A stretch of DNA of 64,000 nucleotides. Source: FEN-1219 sp963728995 (lineage in GTDB: Bacteria > Pseudomonadota > Gammaproteobacteria > Steroidobacterales > Rariloculaceae). Below, one piece after another: positions 9,690 through 19,136 of the stretch. The stretch spans positions 248,001 to 312,000 of the forward strand of contig CAVSMD010000004.1 of NCBI GenBank assembly GCA_963728995.1, read 5' to 3'. A program made the translations under genes and the position numbers. The stretch's first letter is position 1, and the number at the start of each line of letters is the position of its first letter. Below the pieces are notes generated by a model, which was not told the DNA's origin, made no database searches, and worked only from the letters and a program-made list of their open reading frames with translations.

Positions 9690-12198
9690 CCCCTCGTTTA
9701 CGCATCGCGCGTGCCGCGAGGTTCCGTCGTCGCCAATTGAACAGCTCGCGATGGCGCCCGGCACGAGCCCTCCGGCCGTCGCGACAAGCCCAGTCGTCCA
9801 AGTGCAGAGGCTCTACGTGCAGCAACTCGGCGAGCAGGGGATTTGAACGAGTATCACGGCGGAGGCGACGGAAGCCGCGACGACCGTCCGCGCCGTCAGC
9901 GTGCGCAGCTGGCTCAGCGTTGCGGTGAGCGTGGCGCTCGCGATCACGAGCGTCACCAACGCCATCGCACGGGCGTGCTCGACGTCGGGTCCCGTGCCGA
10001 GGCTGCGCTCGTAGCCGAACAAGACCACGAGCGTCAGGGCCGCACCGACCGCGCCGACGACGATCGACTGCCACGCGCTGAAGAACCGGTCGGTGCGTTC
10101 GCGTTCGTGTATCGGTTTCAAGCGCGCCTTCGTGTTGATCTCCTGGAATACGAGCAACGCCGTGGGGTGAATGATGAGCTCCAACCACACGACGTGGATC
10201 GGCAAGTAGAGCAGCGGATAGCCGGCAAGCGGGATCAGTGTCGCGGTCGCAACCAACGGGATGTGAATCATCAGGAGATACGCGAAACTCGAGCGCAGGT
10301 TGCGGAACAGTTGCTGGCCTTCGCCGTATCGCGCTCACGATGGTGCGAAAGTTGTCGTCGAGCAGCACGATGGCCGCGACTTCGCGAGCGCTGCGGGTTC
10401 CGCGCTCGCCCATCGCGATGCCGATGTCCGCAGCTTGCAGCGCCGGGACGTCATTCACGCCGTCGCCCGTCACAGCGACGATCTCGCCGCGCGATTGCAG
10501 CGCCTGAACGAGCCGCAGTTTCTGCGCCGGGATCGCGCGAGCGATCACGTCGATCTTCAGTAGTCCCTTGGAACCGTGTTTCGCGAGCTCATCCTCGAGC
10601 TGATCTCCCTCGATCGCGCGCGGCGTGGCACCGCCGATGCCGACCTCGCGGGCGACTGCGCAAGCGGTCGCGGCGTGGTCTCCGGTGATCATGATCACGT
10701 GGATCCCGGCCGCGTTCGCCTGCCGACCGCCTCGGCGACCCCGTCGCGCACCGGGTCCTCGCAGGCCAGGAGACCCGCGAGTCGGTAGTCGCGGTCCGGC
10801 TCTCGGCCTTGCCAGGTGCCTCCGGCGATCTCCTGCGAAGCGCAGGCGATGACCTTGTGCCCGGTTTCCGCGAGCTCGCGCACGCGATCGGTCCAACGTG
10901 CGCGTTCGTCCGCGCTCAACCGGCAAATGGCGAGGATCGTTTCCGGTGCGCCCTTCGTGGCGACGATGATCCCTCCCGCCGGCGCCCGGAACACGGCGGT
11001 CTCCCGCCGCCGATCCTCGGTGAACGGATACGTGGCAAGCCGCTCGAGCTCGGCGGCTTCGCCGCGCGGGAGTCCAGAATCGCCTGATCCAGCGGATCGC
11101 CGCTGTCGGCGCGCGATGCGAGCGACGCGATCGTCGCCAGCTCGCGCTCGGCCACGCCGTCGACTGCCCGCGTGTGTCCGACGCGAATGCGGCCTTCCGT
11201 CAGCGTGCCGGTCTTGTCCGTGCAGATGCACGTCACGCGGCCGATGTTCTCGACGACGACCGCCCGGCGCACGAGCGCTTGCCGCTTGGCCAACCGGAAG
11301 GTGCCCATGCCGAGCGAGAACGTGAAGACAATCGGGAATTCTTCCGGCAACGCCACCACGGCGAGCGTCACAGCACTCACGAGCGCGTCGAGAATGCCGT
11401 GACCCTGGCGAAACCGTATATAAGCGAGTGCGAGACACAGCGCACCGGCGGCGGCTAGCAGCGTCGTTACGAGGTTCGCGATCGCACGCTGCAAAGGCGT
11501 TCGCGCATGGGCGCCGCGGACCGCCGAGCGCACGATCTCGCCATAGATCGTGGCGGCACCGGTATCGACGATGCGCACGCGTGCTTCCCCGGTCAGGAGC
11601 CGAGTCCCCGCGGATCCCCAGTGCTTACCGTCGATCGGCACTTCCGCGTCGGTGGGCAAGGCGCCGGCCAGCACGACCTTGCCGACCGGAAATGCTTCGC
11701 CGGTCAGCGCCGATTCATCGGCTTGCAGCGAGTCGGCGGCGACGATAGGCCGTCCGCCGGGAACGGCGACCCCGGCGTCACAGTCACGAGGTCGCCGGGC
11801 ACGAGATCGATGGAGCGGACTTCGCGCCAGACGGCGTCGCGCAATACCGTCGCTCGCTCGGCCAGGCGGCTGCTCAAGCCCTGCGTCGAGGCTTGCGTGC
11901 GCCGATGCAGGAACGCGTCCATGCCGACGAGCGGCACCGTCGCACCGGCCATGATCAGCGCCTCGGTGTAGTCGCCCACGATGCCGAACAGCGTGCTCGT
12001 GGCGGCAAGAAACCAGATCATCGGGTCTTTGATCGTGTCTCGAAGCACGTCGCGCCAACCGGTTGGCCGGGTCTCGACGATCTCGTTGTACCCGTAGAGC
12101 GCTCGGCGTTGCTCCACCTCGGTCGACGACAAGCCGAGCCCGCGGCCCAGCAAGCCGGCGATTCTGTTCGTCTGGACGGGTCGACGCATCTCTGCCAT
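9690..12198 (-). pseudogene. P-type cation-transporting ATPase (PMA/Ca2+-type), frameshifted
   Basis: This is an ion-pumping P2/P3-type ATPase. From the chosen Met at 12198: TNRIAGLLGRGLGLSSTEVEQRRALYGYNEI is the cation-ATPase N-domain, then DTIKDPMIWFLAATSTLFGIVGD is TM1-2. ADESALTGEAFPV is the actuator loop, with Thr-Gly-Glu. VALPEEFPIVFTF is the TM4 ion-binding kink, and CTDKTGTLTEG holds the phosphorylated Asp. ATKGAPETIL, VIMITGDHAATACAVAREVG and VAVTGDGVNDVPALQAADIGIAM complete the P domain. C-terminal helices read PLLYLPIHVVWLELIIHPTALLVFQEIN and continue to LLAELLHVEPLHLDDW. PEEFP in place of PEGLP marks a bacterial subgroup whose ion is not known to me. About five shifts separate these blocks, so the reading is broken. 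It is divergent from the cytochrome b561 gene. Confidence 0.8.
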
Positions 12199-12356
12199 GA
12201 GCTCCGGGCGCGTGAGACGGCGCCTATGATTCTCGTGTAGAGCGCAGCACACAAGCGCGTTCGAAGCATCGGGCTACGTACATTCACCACTGTCGGGCGC
12301 GCGAGCCGGGACCGTACGATTTCGAGGCTTCACGACATCGGGGGGGGTGGGTTCAA

Positions 12357-12941
12357 ATGGCCAACGAAACGCTAGGTCAAGTCAGGGTTTGGGACGCGTT
12401 CGTGCGCGTCGCCCATTGGTTGTTGGTGGCGGGCTTCTTTGTCGCCTACTTTACCGAAGACGATTTGCTGACGGTGCACGTGTGGGCGGGGTATCTCGTC
12501 GGCGTGATCGTGCTGCTGCGGGTCGCATGGGGCTTCGTGGGACCCGAACATGCCCGGTTCTCGAACTTCGTCTATGGTCCGGGCAAGGCTCTTCGTTATC
12601 TCGTGGGCTTGTTGCGCCGGCAGGCCGCGCGCTATCTCGGGCACAGTCCCGCGGGCGGCGCGATGGTCATTCTGTTACTGATCTGCCTCGCGGCGACCGT
12701 CTGGTCCGGGTTGACGGTCTATGCTTACGACCAAGGCGCCGGTCCGCTCGCTGGGCTGTTCGTGAAGGGCGGCGCCGAAGAGGAGTTCTGGGAAGAGCTC
12801 CACGAATTCTTGGCGAACTTCACGCTCGTGCTCGTGGGCTTGCATATCGCCGGCGTCGCGCTCGCGAGCTTCGCGCATCGCGAGAATCTCGTGCGAGCGA
12901 TGGTTACCGGCTACAAACGCAAGGCCGAGCCGCACGACTGA
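12357..12941 (+). CDS. Cytochrome b561-family membrane diheme protein
   Basis: This is an inner-membrane b-type cytochrome of the PF01292 family (Ni/Fe-hydrogenase b-subunit and bacterial b561 type). It shuttles electrons between a periplasmic partner and the quinone pool. The protein has 194 residues with four hydrophobic segments, at about 20-32, 42-60, 98-122 and 148-172. Candidate heme ligands are His20 (RVAHW), His41 (LTVHVWAGY), a His near 149 (EELHEFLANF) and another near 162 (VGLHIAGVA). The start at 12357 is preceded by a run of G residues rather than a clean Shine-Dalgarno, but it gives the normal family N-terminus (RVWDAFVRVAHW). This is the first fully open gene after the broken 12-kb region. 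No partner cytochrome c is next to it. Confidence 0.85.
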   Translation: MANETLGQVRVWDAFVRVAHWLLVAGFFVAYFTEDDLLTVHVWAGYLVGVIVLLRVAWGFVGPEHARFSNFVYGPGKALRYLVGLLRRQAARYLGHSPAGGAMVILLLICLAATVWSGLTVYAYDQGAGPLAGLFVKGGAEEEFWEELHEFLANFTLVLVGLHIAGVALASFAHRENLVRAMVTGYKRKAEPHD

Positions 12942-13071
12942 GGCACACACGAGTCGCCCGTCGCAGGGATCGAGAAGCGAAAGGGCGTGCTGCAGGCGGT
13001 GCAGATAGAGCACGCGGAGACGCCCCGGACGACCAGCCCCTGGCAGCGTGCCGAATTTCGCGGCTCCTCGA

Positions 13072-14199
13072 TCAGTGTTTCTCCCGCAGTCCTTCGGCGC
13101 ACGCGAACTCGCGGAGCTCGTCGTTCGGGTACGCCGCTTTGCGGTATCTGCGGACGACGTGCCATGGTTCCGTGAGCGCGAGCGGGTCGGTCACGGTGAT
13201 TTGATCCTCGAGTATGCCCGGCTCGACGAACCGGATCTGCTCGTGCACGGCCATCTTCTCGCTATGCGGGGACGAGCCGTCGATGAACGACTTGTCGCTG
13301 AGCGCGACAGTGTCGACGACCAGCGTCTCGCCTTCCCAATGGCCCGTCGAGTAGCCCGCGTAAGTCGGGTCGTTCAGCACTTGCGGCGACGGCTTGCGGC
13401 CGTCCAGGAACACGCGGCGCAGCGCGTCCTGGTGCTCACTGAAGAAAGTGATCTTCTGCTCGTCCTGCATGATCTCCATGCCGTACGCCGCGCTCATCAT
13501 GGCGGGCATCCCGGGCGGCAGGCAGTTGGCGATGTTGTCGTACTCGTACGAACCGCCGATCCGCGACTTCGCGATCACGTTCCACTTCGCTAAGTACTCC
13601 GGCGCGAGCTTCGGCGCGCCGGGCCCGCGGCCTTGCGAGCCGTCGGCCGTCGGCGACGAGCGCGTGGGCGGCGGCAGCGGCTGACCGGGCGGGCGCGGCG
13701 GCGGACGCGGGCTGCCCTCACCCTGCGCGGGGTAGTACACGCCCGCGAAGCTCGGCCTGGTGGCAGGCGAAGCGGCGGGGGCGGGCGCCGTCGGACCGGT
13801 GTCGGTCGTGGCTTCGCGATTGAAGTCGGGCGCGTTGCCCAGCACCGTGCCATCGGCCTTCGTGACCCGCGCGATGATGCCGACCGGCGAGCCGTTTTTC
13901 GACGGGCTAGCGTGCACGGTCACGATCTCGCCCGGTTGAAGAATCGTCTTGCTCCAGCCGGCACGGCTCAGCATCCCGGGCGGCCGTCCTTCGATGGCCC
14001 ATTCCTGCTCCTTGCCGTCCGCCCCTTTGACGGTGAGGTAGAGCCAGGTGTGCGGATTCATCCACCGCCACTCTTTTACGGTTCCGTTGAGCTCGATGAC
14101 CTTGTCGACCTGGTACGCGGAGTTGCTGTGATGCGCGACCGCCGGGACGGCCGACGTCGCGAGAGCCACCCCCAGAAATAATTCGCCGAGAGTCTTCAT
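13072..14199 (-). CDS. Exported DUF6152-domain protein with proline-rich linker
   Basis: This is a 375-residue exported protein of unknown function. The start at 14199 (preceded by GGGGGG) gives a signal peptide of about 22 residues, KTLGELFLGVALATSAVPAVA, so a periplasmic location is likely. Residues 22-120 match the DUF6152 pattern: HHSNSAYQVDKVIELNGTVKEWRWMNPHTWLYL, then LQPGEIVTVHASPSKNG. This domain has a beta-barrel look and a conserved WxNPH motif. A Pro-rich linker (about 150-190) follows. The last 190 residues contain IGGSYEYDNIANCLPPGMPAMM and GYSTGHWEGETLVVDTVALSDKSFID, a pattern seen in many hypothetical proteins of steroid- and polymer-degrading proteobacteria. The ORF could start further upstream at 14301, but that extension has no signal sequence. 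It is divergent from the kdp operon. Confidence 0.75.
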   Translation of the reverse strand: MKTLGELFLGVALATSAVPAVAHHSNSAYQVDKVIELNGTVKEWRWMNPHTWLYLTVKGADGKEQEWAIEGRPPGMLSRAGWSKTILQPGEIVTVHASPSKNGSPVGIIARVTKADGTVLGNAPDFNREATTDTGPTAPAPAASPATRPSFAGVYYPAQGEGSPRPPPRPPGQPLPPPTRSSPTADGSQGRGPGAPKLAPEYLAKWNVIAKSRIGGSYEYDNIANCLPPGMPAMMSAAYGMEIMQDEQKITFFSEHQDALRRVFLDGRKPSPQVLNDPTYAGYSTGHWEGETLVVDTVALSDKSFIDGSSPHSEKMAVHEQIRFVEPGILEDQITVTDPLALTEPWHVVRRYRKAAYPNDELREFACAEGLREKH

Positions 14200-14430
14200 G
14201 TCGCAGCCCCCCCTGTGCGCCGCCCTAAGCTGTTCTGCATCACCGAACGACGTGGCTCGGGCGCGGCTTGCAGACAAATCGTCGCGCAAGCGACACGTCA
14301 AGTCCAGCTGAAAGCCTGCTCGTGCGTGCGGCTCGAGGCGTGCGAGCGCTGCGCCGGCTGGATTTTACTAACGACATCTTCATACCGCGCTCCCTATTCT
14401 TCGCGTCTACCAGGCTACCGAGAAAATCCA
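14200..14430. promoter_or_regulatory. Intergenic region between DUF6152 gene and kdp operon
   Basis: This 231-bp gap separates two divergent transcription units and must hold the kdp operon promoter, which in other bacteria is switched on by phosphorylated KdpE under potassium limitation or osmotic stress. The stretch near 14363-14400 is the most AT-rich part (TTTTACTAACGACATC, then CTATTC), which would suit a promoter core. I do not see a site that can be assigned to KdpE with confidence. No RNA gene or repeat is visible. Confidence 0.35.
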
Positions 14431-14523
14431 ATGGAGCTGTTGATGCTGATGCTCTGTACGGCACTCATCGGATCGACTTGGTTGATCTTGAAGCTCGTGA
14501 TCGCACTGGAGGAACGCCGATGA
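14431..14523 (+). CDS. 30-residue membrane peptide preceding kdpF
   Basis: This tiny gene begins MELLMLMLCTALIG and ends KLVIALEERR. It encodes one transmembrane helix followed by a short charged cytoplasmic tail. Its stop (TGA 14521-14523) overlaps the kdpF ATG at 14520, so the two are translationally coupled. It also supplies the GGAGGAA ribosome-binding site of kdpF. Similar single-helix peptides are encoded ahead of kdpF in other proteobacteria and are sometimes mislabelled as potassium ATPase parts. I infer it is a second small subunit or assembly factor of the Kdp complex. Length and hydrophobicity are like KdpF, but the sequence differs. The start at 14431 has only a weak upstream purine stretch (GAGAAAA). 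Confidence 0.6.
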   Translation: MELLMLMLCTALIGSTWLILKLVIALEERR

Positions 14524-14612
14524 GCGTCATGGAGGCGGTCGGATTGGTGCTGTCACTCGGCGTCGCCGGTTACCTCTTCGCAGCCCTGCTCTACCCGGAG
14601 AAGTTCGAATGA
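14520..14612 (+). CDS. kdpF: KdpF small subunit of the potassium-transporting ATPase
   Basis: This is a 30-residue single-helix peptide that stabilises the KdpFABC complex in the inner membrane. The sequence runs MSVMEAVGLVLSLGVAGYL and then FAALLYPEKF. The ending (LLYPEKF) is the KdpF signature. GGAGGAA lies 7 bases before the ATG, within the preceding small gene. The stop overlaps the start of kdpA at 14609 (ATGA), so translation is coupled through three consecutive genes. Length equals the family's usual 25-30 residues. Confidence 0.85.
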   Translation: MSVMEAVGLVLSLGVAGYLFAALLYPEKFE

Positions 14613-16417
14613 CGGTGCAGAGCCTGCTGCAAAGCGCGCTCTATGTCGCGGTTCTCGTGGCCCTCGCCAAGCCGCTCGGCACGTTCATGGCCGACGTGTA
14701 CGAGGGTCGGCGAACGTTTCTGTCACCTGTGGTGCGGCCGCTCGAACGCTCGATCTATCGCGCGGCGGGCGTCGCCGAAGATCGCGAAACCGGCTGGCAG
14801 CGCTACGCAATCGAATTGCTGCTGTTCAACCTCGTGGGATTTCTCGTGGTCTACGCGCTGCAGCGCCTGCAGGGCGCCTTGCCGCTGAATCCCGCCGACC
14901 TGCCGGCCGTAAGCCCCGACTCGTCGTTCAACACGGCAGTAAGCTTCGCCACGAACACGAACTGGCAGGGCTACGGCGGCGAGGTGACGATGAGCTATCT
15001 CACGCAGATGCTCGGGCTCGGGGTGCAAAACTTCTTGTCCGCGGCTTCGGGCATGGCCGTGCTGATCGCGCTGATTCGCGGCTTCGTGCGCAGGCAAACA
15101 GCCGAGATCGGTAGCTTCTTCGTCGATCTCACGCGTTCGACGCTGTACATCCTCTTGCCGCTGTCCTTGGTGCTCGCCGTCGCACTGATGTCGCAAGGTG
15201 TCGTGCAGACGTTTGCGCCCTATGCGACCGCGAACCTGGTCGAGCCGCTCACGGCCGACCTCCCCCTCACGGACGTCGCGGGCAAACCCGTGCTCGACGC
15301 AGCCGGCGAGCCGGTCACCGCGCCAACGCTCGTCACGGAGCAGACGCTTCCTCTCGGTCCCGCGGCGAGCCAGGTCGCGATCAAGCAGCTCGGCACGAAC
15401 GGCGGCGGCTTTTTCGGCGTGAACTCCGCACATCCGTTCGAGAACCCGACGCCGCTGTCGAATTTCCTGGAGATGCTCGCGATCCTGCTGATCGCCGCGG
15501 CGCTGTGTTTCACCTTCGGCCGTATGGTCCGCGACGCGCGTCAGGGCCGGGCTTTGCTCGCCGCCATGCTCATCGTCTTCGTGCCGCTCGCGCTCGGCGC
15601 AATCGCGGCCGAGCAGAGCGGTAACCCGCGCCTCGCCGCACTCGGCGTCGATCAAGTCCCATCCGAGCTGCAACCGGGCGGCAACATGGAGGGCAAGGAA
15701 ACGCGCTTCGGCATCACGAGCTCCGCGCTCTGGGCCGTTGCGACCACCGCCGCGTCGAACGGCTCGGTGAACTCGATGCACGACTCGTTCATGCCGCTCG
15801 GCGGCCTGGTTCCCATGTGGCTCATGCAGCTCGGCGAAGTCGTGTTCGGCGGGGTTGGCAGTGGCCTCTACGGGATGCTGATGTTCGCGATCATCGCAGT
15901 GTTCATTGCGGGCCTCATGGTCGGCCGCACGCCGGAATACCTGGGCAAGAAGCTCGAGTCGTTCGAGATCAAGATGGCGTCGCTCGCGATCCTGATCCCG
16001 CCGGCCCTCGTTCTGATCGGCGCCGCGCTGGCCACGGTCCTGCCGGCCGGCATCCGCGGCGTCGGCAATCCCGCCGCGCACGGCTTCTCCGAGATCCTGT
16101 ATGCGTTCTCGTCCGCGGGCAACAACAACGGTAGCGCGTTCGCCGGATTGTCTGCGAATACGCCGTTCTACAACTCGGCGCTCGGCGCCGCGATGTGGCT
16201 GTCGCGCTATTGGCTGATGATCCCGGTGCTCGGCGTCGCGGGCAGCCTCGCGTCAAAGGGCGCGACCGCGGTCACGGCCGGCACTCTGCCGACCCATACG
16301 CCGCTGTTCGTGTGCTGGCTCGTCCTCGTGGTGCTGATGGTCGGCGCCCTGACGTTCGTGCCCGCGCTCGCGCTCGGACCGATCGTCGAGCACCTGCAGA
16401 TGATCGGAAGAGGTTGA
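14609..16417 (+). CDS. kdpA: KdpA, potassium-binding channel-like subunit of Kdp ATPase
   Basis: This is the K+-selective subunit of the high-affinity KdpFABC pump, an inner-membrane protein of the superfamily of K+ transporters with four pore loops. The 602 residues fit the family (about 560-600). All four selectivity-filter regions are visible: TNTNWQGYGGE from about 115, GTNGGGFFGVNSAHPFENPTPLSN from about 262, TTAASNGSVNSMHDSF from about 375, and SAGNNNGSAFAG from about 500. About ten hydrophobic helices surround them. The start overlaps the kdpF stop, and the stop lies one base before the kdpB start. The gene is intact and has the same codon use as its neighbours. The call is certain. 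Confidence 0.97.
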   Translation: MTVQSLLQSALYVAVLVALAKPLGTFMADVYEGRRTFLSPVVRPLERSIYRAAGVAEDRETGWQRYAIELLLFNLVGFLVVYALQRLQGALPLNPADLPAVSPDSSFNTAVSFATNTNWQGYGGEVTMSYLTQMLGLGVQNFLSAASGMAVLIALIRGFVRRQTAEIGSFFVDLTRSTLYILLPLSLVLAVALMSQGVVQTFAPYATANLVEPLTADLPLTDVAGKPVLDAAGEPVTAPTLVTEQTLPLGPAASQVAIKQLGTNGGGFFGVNSAHPFENPTPLSNFLEMLAILLIAAALCFTFGRMVRDARQGRALLAAMLIVFVPLALGAIAAEQSGNPRLAALGVDQVPSELQPGGNMEGKETRFGITSSALWAVATTAASNGSVNSMHDSFMPLGGLVPMWLMQLGEVVFGGVGSGLYGMLMFAIIAVFIAGLMVGRTPEYLGKKLESFEIKMASLAILIPPALVLIGAALATVLPAGIRGVGNPAAHGFSEILYAFSSAGNNNGSAFAGLSANTPFYNSALGAAMWLSRYWLMIPVLGVAGSLASKGATAVTAGTLPTHTPLFVCWLVLVVLMVGALTFVPALALGPIVEHLQMIGRG

Positions 16418-16418
16418 G

Positions 16419-18512
16419 ATGAACGCTTCCGCCTTGCGCACGGGGCGCCCGGCGAAACTCCTCACGGCGCCGATCGTGTCGACAGCCGTTCGCGGAGCCT
16501 TCGCGAAGCTCAGCCCGAAGGTGCAGTTCCGCAACCCCGTGATGTTCGTCGTCTACCTCGGCAGCCTGTATACCACGCTGATCGGGCTCGCGGCCGCCTC
16601 AGGCGCCGTGGAGAACGAAGGCGGCGCCACGTTCGTGCTCTCGATTGCGGCCTGGCTCTGGCTCACGGTGCTGTTCGCCAATTTTGCGGAAGCCGTGGCC
16701 GAAGGGCGCGGCAAGGCGCAGGCCGCGACGTTGCGCTCGATGCGCCAACACGTCCACGCGAAACGCCTGCTCGGCCACGACCGCGACGATTTCGAGACCG
16801 TGGAGGCCGCGGCACTGAAACGCGACGATCTCGTGCTGCTGCAAGCAAACGACGTCATCCCGGCCGACGGCGAAATCGTCGAGGGCGTCGCGTCGGTCAA
16901 CGAGAGCGCCGTTACCGGCGAGTCCGCACCCGTTTTGCGGGAGGCCGGCGGCGACTTCTCGGCCGTGACGGGCGGCACGAAGGTGTTGTCCGACTGGCTC
17001 GTCGTGCGCGTCACGAGCCGCGAGGGCGAAGGTTTTCTCGACCGGATGATCGCGCTCGTCGAGGGCGCGAAGCGCAGCCGCACGCCGAACGAGATCGCAC
17101 TGTCGATCCTGCTCGCGACGATGACGATCGTGTTTCTTCTGGCGACCGCGACGCTGCTGCCGCTCTCCCACTACGCGGTCTCGAGCTCGGACCACGGCTC
17201 GATCGTGACAACCACAGTGCTCGTCGCGCTGCTCGTCTGCCTGATACCGACCACGATTGGCGCGTTGCTGTCTGCGATCGGCATCGCCGGCATGGATCGC
17301 ATGGTCCGTGCGAACGTGATCGCCACCTCGGGTCGGGCGATCGAGGCGGCCGGCGACGTGGACGTCCTGCTGCTCGACAAGACGGGCACGATCACGCTCG
17401 GCGACCGTCATGCGGTCGCGTTTCACCCGGCGCCGCGCGTCGAGGCGCGCGACCTCGCAGACGCCGCGCAGCTCGCGTCGCTCGCCGACGAGACGCCCGA
17501 AGGCCGCTCGATCGTCGTGCTCGCGAAGGAGACTCATCAGCTCCGCGGCCGCGAGGTATCCGTCTCTCACACGTTTCACAAATTCTCCGCGCAGACGCGT
17601 ATGAGCGGCGTCGACATCGACAGCCGTCGCCTGCGCAAGGGTGCCGCCGACGCCATCCGTGCGTTCGTCGAGGCGGAGGGCGGCTCTTGGCCCGCGACCG
17701 TGGGGGACATCGTCGACACCGTGGCGCGCCGGGGCGCGACGCCCCTCGTCGTCGCCGAGGCCGCGAGGGGCGCGCGCGTGCTCGGCGTGATCGAGCTGCG
17801 CGATGTCGTCAAGGGCGGGATCCGGGAGCGGTTCTCCGAGCTGCGCGAGATGGGCATCAAGACCGTCATGGTCACCGGTGACAACCGGCTCACCGCGGCG
17901 GCCATTGCAGCCGAGGCCGGCGTCGACGAGTTCCTCGCGGAAGCCACGCCCGAGAAGAAGCTCGAGCTGATCCGCAATCATCAACGCGACGGCCGGCTCG
18001 TGGCGATGTGCGGCGACGGCACGAACGACGCGCCCGCGCTCGCGCAGGCCGATGTCGCGGTGGCGATGAATACGGGCACACAGGCGGCGAAAGAGGCCGG
18101 CAACATGGTCGACCTCGACTCGAATCCGACGAAGCTGATCGAGATCGTCGACGTCGGTAAGCAGATGCTCGTCACGCGCGGCGCGCTCACGACGTTCTCG
18201 CTGGCGAACGACGTGTCGAAGTATTTCGCGATCGTCCCCGCCGCTTTCGCCACGACCTACCCCGCCCTCGGCGCTCTCGACGTCATGCAGCTCACGAGCC
18301 CGGCGAGCGCGATCCTGTCGGCGGTGATCTTCAACGCGCTGATCATCCTCGTGCTCGTGCCGCTGGCGCTGCGCGGAGTGAAGACTCGGGCCGCCTCCGC
18401 GGCCGTGCTGCTGCGCCGCAATCTCCTGATCTACGGCGTCGGCGGCGTCGCGCTGCCGTTCATCGGCATCAAGCTCATCGACATGCTGCTCGCGCTCACG
18501 GGCCTCGCCTGA
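16419..18512 (+). CDS. kdpB: KdpB, catalytic P-type ATPase subunit
   Basis: This is the ATP-hydrolysing subunit of KdpFABC. The 697 residues contain the usual P1A-type layout. TM1-2 is near 38-90. The actuator domain has VNESAVTGESAPV, whose Thr-Gly-Glu-Ser drives dephosphorylation. LIPTTIGALLSAIGIAGMDRM forms the TM4 kink, and LLDKTGTITLGDR has the phosphorylated Asp320. The nucleotide-binding domain has FSAQTRMSGVD and a Lys-Gly-Ala motif. IKTVMVTGDNRLTAAAIAAEAGVDEFLAEATPE and MCGDGTNDAPALAQADVAVAMNTG complete the P domain. The last three helices end near ALTGLA. AGAGG lies ahead of the ATG at 16419. It is followed by kdpC after 28 bp. Confidence 0.97.
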   Translation: MNASALRTGRPAKLLTAPIVSTAVRGAFAKLSPKVQFRNPVMFVVYLGSLYTTLIGLAAASGAVENEGGATFVLSIAAWLWLTVLFANFAEAVAEGRGKAQAATLRSMRQHVHAKRLLGHDRDDFETVEAAALKRDDLVLLQANDVIPADGEIVEGVASVNESAVTGESAPVLREAGGDFSAVTGGTKVLSDWLVVRVTSREGEGFLDRMIALVEGAKRSRTPNEIALSILLATMTIVFLLATATLLPLSHYAVSSSDHGSIVTTTVLVALLVCLIPTTIGALLSAIGIAGMDRMVRANVIATSGRAIEAAGDVDVLLLDKTGTITLGDRHAVAFHPAPRVEARDLADAAQLASLADETPEGRSIVVLAKETHQLRGREVSVSHTFHKFSAQTRMSGVDIDSRRLRKGAADAIRAFVEAEGGSWPATVGDIVDTVARRGATPLVVAEAARGARVLGVIELRDVVKGGIRERFSELREMGIKTVMVTGDNRLTAAAIAAEAGVDEFLAEATPEKKLELIRNHQRDGRLVAMCGDGTNDAPALAQADVAVAMNTGTQAAKEAGNMVDLDSNPTKLIEIVDVGKQMLVTRGALTTFSLANDVSKYFAIVPAAFATTYPALGALDVMQLTSPASAILSAVIFNALIILVLVPLALRGVKTRAASAAVLLRRNLLIYGVGGVALPFIGIKLIDMLLALTGLA

Positions 18513-18540
18513 CGGGCCGTCACCAAAGAGGATCGAACCG

Positions 18541-19117
18541 ATGGCCTCCGCAATTCGACCGACGCTCGTCGTGTTCTTGTCGCTGACGTTCGTCACCGGC
18601 GTCGTCTATCCCGGTGCCGTGACGCTGATCGGCGGCCCTCGCCTTCCCGGGCCCGACGCATGGCAGCCTGATCGCAGCCGGCGAAACCGTGGTCGGCTCG
18701 CGGCTGATCGGCCAGCCGTTCTCCGGTGCGCGGTACTTCTGGGGCCGACCGTCCGCGACGGCACCGACCGCCTACAATGGCGCCGCATCGAGCGGCTCGA
18801 ACCAAGGGCCGACGAGCCCCGCGCTCGAGCGTGCCGTCGCAGAGCGCGTGGCGGCCCTCAGGGCGGCCGACCCGGGTAACCGGTTGCCGATTCCCGCGGA
18901 TCTCGTGACCGCATCGGCCAGCGGCCTCGATCCCCACATCTCGCCCGCGGCCGCCGAGTATCAGGTCGCCCGGGTGGCACGGGCGCGCGGAATGGACGTG
19001 GCCGCCGTGCGCGCGCTGGTGCACGATGCCACCATGGGGCGTGCGCTCGGGCTGCTCGGCGAGCCGCGAGTCAACGTGCTCGAGCTCAACCTCGCACTCG
19101 ACGCCGCGAGCCGATGA
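18541..19117 (+). CDS. kdpC: KdpC, assembly subunit of Kdp ATPase, one frameshift as written
   Basis: KdpC is the single-helix inner-membrane subunit that stabilises ATP binding by KdpB. The ATG at 18541 (AAAGAGG upstream) gives IRPTLVVFLSLTFVTGVVYPGAVTLIGG, the membrane helix. The reading must then shift by one base at the CCC run at about 18636-18638. There the other frame gives AFPGPTHGSLIAAGETVVGSRLIGQPFSGARYFWGRPSATA, and on to NGAASSGSNQGPTSPAL, GLDPHISPAAAEYQVARVARARG and VNVLELNLALDA, which is the entire conserved domain, ending at 19117. Removing one C restores a normal protein of about 191 residues. Everything else in the operon is intact, so I suspect a homopolymer sequencing error, though a genuine recent mutation is possible. 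Confidence 0.9.
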
Positions 19118-19136
19118 CATGACGACGAGAGGCTGA

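Noticed and set aside
14723..16081. A 452-codon frame antisense to kdpA.
   Set aside because: Mirror of the kdpA codons with no family pattern. The channel motifs on the plus strand settle the strand.
16599..18596. A 665-codon frame antisense to kdpB.
   Set aside because: Low-complexity Arg, Glu and His composition typical of a shadow of a GC-rich gene. kdpB on the other strand is certain.
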